Below the pieces are notes generated by a model. It was given only the letters and a program-made list of their open reading frames with translations. It was not told the DNA's origin and did not search any database. From positions 248,001 through 312,000 of the forward strand of contig NZ_LARY01000001.1 of the NCBI RefSeq assembly GCF_003369925.1: a stretch of DNA of 64,000 nt, written 5' to 3'. The position numbers and the translations under genes were made by a program. Shown here one piece after another: positions 41,984 to 48,641 of the stretch (position 1 is its first letter; each line of letters begins with the position of its first letter). The stretch comes from Listeria kieliensis. GTDB lineage: Bacteria; Bacillota; Bacilli; Lactobacillales; Listeriaceae.

Positions 41984-42928
41984 ATGACCAATCGTCGTTT
42001 GCAATGGATTGATAACGGAAGAGGCGTGGCCATGTTACTTGTCATTCTTGGCCATTTTCTTGTACTGGGTGCGAGTCGCCTCTCGTGGATCAATGTATTT
42101 TTAGTCCCTATTTATGCCTTTCATTTGCCTTTATTTTTCTTCATTTCAGGCTATTTAAGAGGACTTTCTCAAAAAAACAATAAAGCCACTTTAAGCCAAG
42201 TTATAAAAAAATATGTTAAAAGGCTTGTGCTCCCTTTCTATGGATTTAGTATACTTTCTTTTTTTTGGTTTAAATATGTGATTTCTCACTTGATGCCTAC
42301 TTTTTCCTATTACGCACATTGGGATAATCAATTTCTTTTCTCAACGATTTTAGGCTTGCGAGATACACCGTATACGGCTCATATTGGAGCTCTCTGGTTT
42401 TTGTTTAGCTTGTTTTTTGTGGAAGTTCTATTTGAACTATTACTAAGAATGGGAAGGAAAGGCTATTTTGTCTATCAAATAATCGGCATAGTCCTCCTCA
42501 TTTGTCTTTTTTTGACCGTAACGGTACAAGGCACGATTTGGCCGTTTAGTTTAGACACAGTGCCCACTGGCTTATTATTTTACTTTTTAGGTTATCTATA
42601 TCGAAAAAAAGAACAACCATTTGCTCCCTATTTAACTAAAGGTGCATTGCTTTTTACGAGTTTATTTTTTGTGATGGTTGTTTCACTCAACTACTGGATT
42701 TCTCAAGAAAGAATCGATATTTTTCATGGCTACTATGGAAATTTTATTTTATTTTTTGCAGGAGCCGCTTCAGGGATTTTCGTGGTGCTTGTTCTACTTA
42801 AGAGATTCGGAAATAAGGATTCTCGCTTATTAAACTTCGTTGGTAGACATACGATGTTTTTCATGGCCACCCACCAAACTTATTTCATCTTGATGATTCA
42901 AATCGTCCTTTTATATTGGATGTCGTGA
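41984..42928 (+). CDS. Membrane acyltransferase (acyltransferase-3 / fucose 4-O-acetylase-like)
   Basis: 314 residues with about ten membrane helices. The start, QWIDNGRGVAMLLVILGHFL, holds the conserved R-G and catalytic-type His of this family; FHLPLFFFISGYLRG follows. Such enzymes O-acetylate polysaccharides. ATG at 41984 follows AAGGAG; the earlier in-frame ATG at 41951 lies inside the wzy gene. Acetylation of the exopolysaccharide is inferred from context. Confidence 0.87.
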   Translation: MTNRRLQWIDNGRGVAMLLVILGHFLVLGASRLSWINVFLVPIYAFHLPLFFFISGYLRGLSQKNNKATLSQVIKKYVKRLVLPFYGFSILSFFWFKYVISHLMPTFSYYAHWDNQFLFSTILGLRDTPYTAHIGALWFLFSLFFVEVLFELLLRMGRKGYFVYQIIGIVLLICLFLTVTVQGTIWPFSLDTVPTGLLFYFLGYLYRKKEQPFAPYLTKGALLFTSLFFVMVVSLNYWISQERIDIFHGYYGNFILFFAGAASGIFVVLVLLKRFGNKDSRLLNFVGRHTMFFMATHQTYFILMIQIVLLYWMS

Positions 42929-42971
42929 GGATTCAAATTTTTTATTTTAACACAGGAAGAATGGGATTTTT

Positions 42972-44387
42972 TTGAAGAAATTATTAATTCGCTTCGGCCA
43001 ATTTTCCATTGGCTCACTTGGTGCCGCTTTACTTAACTTGATTTTGATACCCGTAACGACTTATTTTCTATCACCAGCAGAATATGGGAAAACGAGTATG
43101 TTTTTATTAGCTCAAACCTTGCTGATTTATATCATTTACCTTGGCTTCGATCAAGCCTTTACACGTGAATTTCACGCCGCGGAGAACAAAAAGCATTTAC
43201 TCGTTCAAGCGATGCTAGTGCCACTTCTTTCTGCACTTGTTTTGATTGTCGGATTAAGTGTATTCGCTTCAACAGTTTCAGCGTGGCTCTTTTCAGATCC
43301 TAATTATCAGATGGCTGTTTATTTGCTCGCACTTTCCACCATTTTACTTATTTTTGAACGTTTTATTTTATTATTTATTCGAATGGAAAATCGCGCTTTA
43401 AGCTTTTCTGCTTGCAGCATTTGGATTAAATTTGCGATTTTGGCAGGAACTGTCTGCGGATTACTCTTTTTTAAACCGGTGTTCATCACCGTGGTTTATG
43501 GCATGCTGATCGGACAAATGGTGGGGGATGCTCTCCTCATTTTGTTTCATTTGAAACTTTTTCAACAGGCCTTTGAAGCTATAGACGGGGCACTGGTCAA
43601 GCAACTAGCCAAATTTGGTATCCCTGTTGCTGCAGGTACCTTTCTTTACAGCTTATTTATCGTGATTGATAAACTTTCTTTGCGTTATTTTGCTGATTTT
43701 GACGAATTAGGCATTTACACAGCAGCGTTTAAAGTCGCAAGTGCACTAATGGTTTTGCAAGTGAGCTTCGCCAATTTTTGGATTCCGACAGCTTATGAGT
43801 GGTACGAACAAAAAAAACCCATCATTTACTACAAAAAAGTAAGTGATCTCGTCATGTTCACCATTGCATTTTGTTTTCTTCTGTTGCTGCTTTTTAAAGG
43901 ATTCGTTGTTGTGATTTTGTCACCTGCGTATAGTGAAGCACAGTATATTTTCCCGTTTCTTTGCTTTTATCCGCTCATGATGACGGTAAGTGAAACCACA
44001 AATTTAGGCATCGTGTTCATGAAAAAAAGCGTGTTGAATATTTATGTTTCAGTCATTGCTTTAATCGTAGCGGTAGCGCTTAATTTGCTGCTTGCCCCAC
44101 GTTACGGCGCGATAGGGGCAGCTCTTGCGACAGGGACCGCTTACATTGCTTTTTTCTTAGCACGCACTTATTTTTCGATGCGGATTTGGGAAGGCTTTTC
44201 GGTGAAGCGGCACTTGATTATAACGGGACTACTATATGCTTTATCTCTTTACAACAGTATTTTTAGAGATACTTTTTTGGAAAAAGGACTTATTTTAGGT
44301 GCTCTCATTTTCTTGATGACACTTTATCGAACAGAACTCAGGCAGCTTTTTAACCTGATTCCAAGGAAAGGAATGAAAAAGATATGA
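42972..44387 (+). CDS. Polysaccharide repeat-unit flippase (Wzx)
   Basis: 471 residues with 12-14 membrane helices. It belongs to the MOP superfamily: FGQFSIGSLGAALLNLILIP at the start, SPAEYGKTSMFLLAQ, and LAKFGIPVAAGTFLYSLF opening the second half. It would move the lipid-linked repeat unit across the membrane. TTG at 42972 follows AGGAAGAATGGG. The stop overlaps the next ATG by 4 bases. Confidence 0.88.
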   Translation: MKKLLIRFGQFSIGSLGAALLNLILIPVTTYFLSPAEYGKTSMFLLAQTLLIYIIYLGFDQAFTREFHAAENKKHLLVQAMLVPLLSALVLIVGLSVFASTVSAWLFSDPNYQMAVYLLALSTILLIFERFILLFIRMENRALSFSACSIWIKFAILAGTVCGLLFFKPVFITVVYGMLIGQMVGDALLILFHLKLFQQAFEAIDGALVKQLAKFGIPVAAGTFLYSLFIVIDKLSLRYFADFDELGIYTAAFKVASALMVLQVSFANFWIPTAYEWYEQKKPIIYYKKVSDLVMFTIAFCFLLLLLFKGFVVVILSPAYSEAQYIFPFLCFYPLMMTVSETTNLGIVFMKKSVLNIYVSVIALIVAVALNLLLAPRYGAIGAALATGTAYIAFFLARTYFSMRIWEGFSVKRHLIITGLLYALSLYNSIFRDTFLEKGLILGALIFLMTLYRTELRQLFNLIPRKGMKKI

Positions 44388-45415
44388 ATATATTAATGGT
44401 TGGGCCTGATTCAAACGAAAAGGGTGGCATAGCAACTGTTATTGATAACTTTAAGAATTATTACGTCAGTCGTGAGCACCGTTTATATTTTTTGAACTCC
44501 TGGTCTGCAGTTAGCAAAGCGCGGCGGGAATGGAAAGCCATTCGTTCTATCCGGCGTGTTATTCGTGAAAAACAAATCGATATTGTGCATTTTCATGTGG
44601 CACAAAAAGGAAGCTTTTTCCGGAAGGCTTTATTAAAAAGCTTGCTTCCCCGCCGTGTTAAAACGATCTTTCACATGCACGCCTCCCAATTTGATGTGTT
44701 TTATGAAAAAAGTAATTGGATTTTGCGATTTCGGATTCGAGAGACTTTAAGGAAGACTGACCATATTGTGGTTTTGGGCGAAAATTGGGCGAGCTATTAT
44801 CGCAAATTAACTAAAACCCCCATTTCAGTTATCCCAAATGCCGTTCATGTTCCAGAAAAGTTTTCCTATGATGCAAACTCGAAAACGATCGTTACATTTG
44901 GGCGGATTGGGAAACGCAAGGGAAGCTATGACATCCTGAAAGTAGCTAAACAAATTGGGCTGCTTTTTCCGGAAATCCAATTTGTACTTTATGGAGATGG
45001 CGAAAAGGAAGCTATAATGACTGAAATTAAACAATTAAATTTAGCCAATGTGTTTCTTGGCGGTTGGGCATCCAAAAAAGATCAAGAAAAAATTTTAGCC
45101 ACTAGTGTCTTACATTTTCTTCCTTCCTATCATGAAGGACTTCCGATGGCGATTTTAGAAACGATGGCAGCTGGAATTCCCAATTTGTCAACGAATGTAG
45201 GGGAAATCAGAGATGTGATCCAAGACCAGGAAAATGGGATGATTACGGATCCGGGCGATATTTTAGCGATGATCGCGCAACTGAGAGCGTTTTTAGAAAA
45301 TCGATCGGTCAGAGAAGACTACAGCCAAAAGGCAAGAAAAACGATTGAATCGAACTTTTCCATTGAACACTATCATGAAGTCTGGTCAAAATTATACAGG
45401 ACATTAAAAGCCTAG
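44384..45415 (+). CDS. GT4-family glycosyltransferase
   Basis: 343 residues with a GT-B fold. N-terminal glycine-rich GPDSNEKGGIATVIDNF, VPNA-like SVIPNAVHVPE, FGRIGKRKGSYDIL at the domain junction, and the retaining EX7E region PSYHEGLPMAILETMAAG. It adds one sugar from a nucleotide donor. It is the only classical glycosyltransferase in the cluster, so with the priming enzyme and WecG-like protein a three-sugar repeat is the simplest reading. Last gene of the operon; no clear terminator follows. Confidence 0.9.
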   Translation: MNILMVGPDSNEKGGIATVIDNFKNYYVSREHRLYFLNSWSAVSKARREWKAIRSIRRVIREKQIDIVHFHVAQKGSFFRKALLKSLLPRRVKTIFHMHASQFDVFYEKSNWILRFRIRETLRKTDHIVVLGENWASYYRKLTKTPISVIPNAVHVPEKFSYDANSKTIVTFGRIGKRKGSYDILKVAKQIGLLFPEIQFVLYGDGEKEAIMTEIKQLNLANVFLGGWASKKDQEKILATSVLHFLPSYHEGLPMAILETMAAGIPNLSTNVGEIRDVIQDQENGMITDPGDILAMIAQLRAFLENRSVREDYSQKARKTIESNFSIEHYHEVWSKLYRTLKA

Positions 45416-45478
45416 ACTGTGCGGGATAAGAAATGAATCGGCAGATTGGATGCACTAAACTTATATCTTTGATGCGCT

Positions 45479-45507
45479 TTGACTGGGAACGGACGTTCTG
45501 GTATAAT
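45479..45507 (+). promoter_or_regulatory. SigA-type promoter of the MBL/HhH lipoprotein gene
   Basis: TTGACT (45479-45484), 17-base spacer, TATAAT (45502-45507), 26 bases before the GTG at 45533. It restarts transcription of the conserved block after the insert. Confidence 0.8.
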
Positions 45508-45532
45508 GAGCGTGTTGAGGAGGATTTACATC

Positions 45533-46675
45533 GTGAAAAAATGGTTAATTTGGGGATTAGGATTGCTGCTGTTGCTTTCTGGATGCAGCAATTTTTTAGC
45601 GTCATCTGAAGGAAGTGAGCCCAAGCTTTCAAGTGAAACACTGAAAGGTGCGCAATTTGATTTTTTTGATGTTGGACAAGGCGATAGCACCTTGATTCGC
45701 GCGGATGATGGCACAACAATTTTGATTGATACGGGGCGGCAAGATGATGATCGGATTATGACGCTTCTTGAAGAAAAACAAGTGAAGAAAATTGATTTGC
45801 TCCTTTTGACGCATCCACACGCCGATCATATTGGAAATGCGGATAAAGTCATTAAAACGTATCAGCCTAAAGAAATTTGGATGGATGGCCTAGCGTTTAA
45901 TAGTTCAACTTATGAAAGAGTGATTGATGCTGCGCTTGCTTCGGATGCGCTTTATAAGGAGCCAAAAGCGGGCGACAAGGCAAGTTTTGGACCGTTTAAC
46001 TTGGAAGTATTAAGTCCTAGCAAACTAAGTGGCAATGCAAATGATGATTCGATAGCGGTTCATTTGACGTATAAGGAAATCTCCGCGGTTTTCACAGGAG
46101 ATGCTGAAAAAGGACGAGAAAAAGAAATGATCGAAAGCGGCTTACCGCTACAAGCTGATATTTTAGATTTAGGGCACCACGGCTCATCGACTTCCAATTC
46201 CCCGGCGTTTTTAGATAAGGTGAAACCAGAAGTTGCGATTTATTCAGCTGAAAAAGGGAATAGTTATGGACACCCACATGTTGAAGTCCTAGAATGGCTG
46301 AAAGAGCGTGATATTACGACGTATGGAACGGATGTGAATGGCACAGTCACGCTTTCAACAGATGGTAAAAAACTTAACGTTGTGACTGAAAAAGAAGGAG
46401 AAATCAAGTCGGGAAGTAGTTATTCTTCGAGCAAGAAAACGGAGGAAGCGTCGAAAACAGAAGACAGCGGAAACGAAGTGATGCCTGATTCGATCAATTT
46501 AAATACAGCGCCTGCAAAAGACTTGGAATTTTTACCTTTAATTGGGCCAGAGTTGGCGCAGAAAATTATTGCGCATCGACCTTATTCTTCTATTGATGAT
46601 TTAAAGCGGATTAACGGTATCGGCAAGGGCATTGTTCGCCAAATCAAAGAGCAGGGACTTGCGACTATAAAATAG
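45533..46675 (+). CDS. ComEC-like metallo-beta-lactamase lipoprotein with C-terminal HhH domain
   Basis: 380 residues. Lipobox LLLSGCSNF (Cys about 18). An MBL domain (about 40-270) of the ComEC/Rec2 C-terminal type, with FDVGQGDSTLIR, LLTHPHADHIGN, FTGDAEKG, LGHHGSSTSNS and YGHPH. After a Ser/Lys-rich linker, a ComEA-type helix-hairpin-helix (about 325-378: INLNTAPAKDLEFLPLIGPE) ends the protein. It is a surface-tethered, probably metal-dependent nuclease or phosphodiesterase able to touch DNA. Matches lmo0945. GTG at 45533 follows GAGGAGG. Confidence 0.88.
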   Translation: MKKWLIWGLGLLLLLSGCSNFLASSEGSEPKLSSETLKGAQFDFFDVGQGDSTLIRADDGTTILIDTGRQDDDRIMTLLEEKQVKKIDLLLLTHPHADHIGNADKVIKTYQPKEIWMDGLAFNSSTYERVIDAALASDALYKEPKAGDKASFGPFNLEVLSPSKLSGNANDDSIAVHLTYKEISAVFTGDAEKGREKEMIESGLPLQADILDLGHHGSSTSNSPAFLDKVKPEVAIYSAEKGNSYGHPHVEVLEWLKERDITTYGTDVNGTVTLSTDGKKLNVVTEKEGEIKSGSSYSSSKKTEEASKTEDSGNEVMPDSINLNTAPAKDLEFLPLIGPELAQKIIAHRPYSSIDDLKRINGIGKGIVRQIKEQGLATIK

Positions 46676-46688
46676 GTAGGTGGAGAAA

Positions 46689-46928
46689 ATGAAGCGAGAA
46701 ATCAAAGCGACGCTTGACAGAGTGGAAGATGGCATTGCTGTTTTTATTACTTCTGAAAGTGAAGTCTCGCTCGAGTGGCCAGAAAGTGAGCTTCCAAGCG
46801 AGATTAAGGAAGGCGATGCTGTAACAATCTGTGCTAGAATTGAGAAAGATGAAGAAGCCACGCTTGCAGGAGAGAAACGTATTGCTGATAAGTTGAAGAA
46901 ATTACGCAAGAAGAATATGAATAAGTAA
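46689..46928 (+). CDS. DUF3006 family protein
   Basis: 79 residues with the DUF3006 pattern KATLDRVEDGIAVFITSESE, then WPESELPSEIKEGDAV. These small proteins are usually encoded right after ComEC-like MBL genes, as here, and probably act with them. ATG at 46689 has AGGTGG 5 bases upstream; GTG at 46680 is the alternative. Followed by a bidirectional terminator. Confidence 0.85.
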   Translation: MKREIKATLDRVEDGIAVFITSESEVSLEWPESELPSEIKEGDAVTICARIEKDEEATLAGEKRIADKLKKLRKKNMNK

Positions 46929-46930
46929 AG

Positions 46931-46966
46931 AAAGGTCTGATATTCAATGTAATATCAGACCTTTTT
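46931..46966. terminator. Bidirectional terminator
   Basis: AAAGGTCTGATATT and AATATCAGACCTTT form a perfect 14-bp stem with a 6-base loop, between convergent genes. Confidence 0.9.
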
Positions 46967-46970
46967 GCAT

Positions 46971-47648
46971 TTAAAAAGAGGAAAAATTTTCCTGTAATTT
47001 TTGAAAGAGCTTTCGAGTGACTAAAGTAATGGGTTTACGAGACAGGAGTATTTCTTCCTGAGCTAATTCCTCAAGCTGCTCTGAAATACGATTACGTCCT
47101 GCGCGAAGGTAGCCAGCTAGAAATGAAATGCTAATATAGGTTGGAAACACGATTGTTTTATTTTCGAAGGAAAGGTCAAGGTCGCAAGCGATGCGGTAGA
47201 GTTCAAGCAACAGTTTTTGGTAAAGAGCATACTGGCTGTAATGATAGCGGGAAGAGATATTGGCCAAATGATTGATAAGTTGATTTTGGATAAATTGTTG
47301 GAGTTCTGGATCAGTCGCAATCAGAAGATGCATATAGTCCTTATTTATTTTGTAAAAAGTTCCTTTTTCAAGTCCCTTAACACGATATTCCATTAGGTTT
47401 TCTTCTTGAAATGTTTCTGTTAAGTTTTCAATACCAAAAATTGTTATTGGCTTCATGATTTTTTGTGGCATCCAGTAGCCTCGTTGATCATAGATCTCGA
47501 TCAGCGCACAACCAGATTCTAAGACACCGATCGTTTTTTCTTTGTGTAAGGCGGAATACTCAAATAATTTTTTTCGAGAGGAAAAGGTTGCTTTTACAAC
47601 ACTAGTTTGAAAGCGTGATTCTTCTGATAGATGTGAGAGGAAATTCAT
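46971..47648 (-). CDS. PrfA/Crp-Fnr-like transcriptional regulator
   Basis: 225 residues. Beta-roll sensor domain at about 15-110 (GVLESGCALIEIYDQRGYW, TIFGIENLTETFQEE), long dimer helix, then a C-terminal helix-turn-helix (ISISFLAGYLRAGRNRISEQ) and a wing (ILLSRKPITLVTRKL). No cAMP-binding RTAR-type signature is seen. Like PrfA, it may respond to another ligand or to none. Transcribed away from the next regulator; the promoter is at 47685-47713. Confidence 0.85.
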   Translation of the reverse strand: MNFLSHLSEESRFQTSVVKATFSSRKKLFEYSALHKEKTIGVLESGCALIEIYDQRGYWMPQKIMKPITIFGIENLTETFQEENLMEYRVKGLEKGTFYKINKDYMHLLIATDPELQQFIQNQLINHLANISSRYHYSQYALYQKLLLELYRIACDLDLSFENKTIVFPTYISISFLAGYLRAGRNRISEQLEELAQEEILLSRKPITLVTRKLFQKLQENFSSF

Positions 47649-47684
47649 CGGTCTATTAATTCTCCTACTGTGGGAACCAATCGT

Positions 47685-47713
47685 ATTCTAGCATAGAAAG
47701 AAACGAAAAACAA
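47685..47713 (-). promoter_or_regulatory. Promoter of the minus-strand Crp-like regulator
   Basis: On the minus strand TTGTTT (47713-47708), 17-base spacer, TAGAAT (47690-47685). Confidence 0.65.
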
Positions 47714-47740
47714 TTCACTTCTTCACAATTTCGACAAAAT

Positions 47741-47798
47741 TAAGGTTCTCAACCTGTAACGCCGCATCAGTCTGTACAATAAACTTTCTCGTTATAAT
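47741..47798 (+). promoter_or_regulatory. Promoter and candidate operator of the plus-strand Crp-like regulator
   Basis: TATAAT (47793-47798) has no good -35 at 17 bases, as expected for an activated promoter. About 40 bases further up, AGGTTCTCAACCT is a 5-3-5 inverted repeat. It lies within TAAGGTTCTCAAC (47741-47753), whose exact inverse occurs upstream of the Ig-like gene pair (31249-31261). It is a candidate site for one of the Crp-like proteins. Confidence 0.45.
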
Positions 47799-47840
47799 AA
47801 ACCCATAGAGGTTAGTTGTTATGAAGAGGGAGTGACGAGC

Positions 47841-48533
47841 GTGAGTTTTGAAGAAATAATGTCCAAAGAGTGGTATTCCGTTTTTTGGAAAACAAAAGTT
47901 TATGAACCTAATCAAATCTGTTATCGAACGGTCGACCAGATTAAAGATAAAGTGTATTTTGTGAAGGAAGGATATCTCCTTGTTCAAACAGTAAATCGTG
48001 AAGGTGAGTTAATTAGTACAGAAATTCTTGACGAAAATAGTTTAATCAATTTGGAGGTATTAATGGAGGATACAAATGAGTGGAACTTGCCTGCTTTTAT
48101 TCAGTACCAAGTTGTTTCACTTGAAGATGTTGTCGTTTATGAGATGGATAAAGAATTTTTCTTATCTCATCTTTATGTTGATCCTCGTAAATATCACAAG
48201 CTATTTGAGAAAGTGATTACTCAGCTGCTAAAGATTTTTTTGGCTTATACGCTTTCTAATGATAGGACGAGTTTCAAAGTTGCTTGGGCATTGTTTCGGC
48301 TTTCAACAACTGTTGGCAAGAAAAGAGAAGGAGGAATTGTTGAATTTCCACGCTATGTAACTCAAACTTTTATTTCTCAGTTTGCGCAAGCAGGACTTGC
48401 GAGAACGAATGAAGAAATTCAATTGCTCTATCAAAAAGGTGTTTTTTTGCATCGCAAACGACTTGTTTTGGATCAAAATAAGTTACTAAATCATTTAAAG
48501 TCACAATTTTTAACTGAATATTCAGTTTTATAA
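47841..48533 (+). CDS. PrfA/Crp-Fnr-like transcriptional regulator
   Basis: 230 residues with the same build as the divergent neighbour: beta-roll sensor (YFVKEGYLLVQTVNREGE, STEILDENSLINLEV), helix, and helix-turn-helix (QTFISQFAQAGLARTNEEIQ) with a short wing. GTG at 47841 follows GAGGGAG by 9 bases; GTG at 47832 abuts that site. It stands immediately before the WxL cluster in the same direction and is the natural candidate to control it; this is inference. Confidence 0.85.
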   Translation: MSFEEIMSKEWYSVFWKTKVYEPNQICYRTVDQIKDKVYFVKEGYLLVQTVNREGELISTEILDENSLINLEVLMEDTNEWNLPAFIQYQVVSLEDVVVYEMDKEFFLSHLYVDPRKYHKLFEKVITQLLKIFLAYTLSNDRTSFKVAWALFRLSTTVGKKREGGIVEFPRYVTQTFISQFAQAGLARTNEEIQLLYQKGVFLHRKRLVLDQNKLLNHLKSQFLTEYSVL

Positions 48534-48641
48534 GTCACAAATTAGACACAAATATAGATTTTTTTATTCTTAAAGAATTATATTGCGAAAAAAATTAGAT
48601 GATAATGAAGTTACATTCTGCGGGAAGGGGGTGAATTAGAG

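Noticed and set aside
45479..45532. TTG start of the MBL/HhH lipoprotein at 45479
   Set aside because: That TTG is the first part of the -35 box TTGACT; the lipobox and ribosome site fit GTG at 45533.
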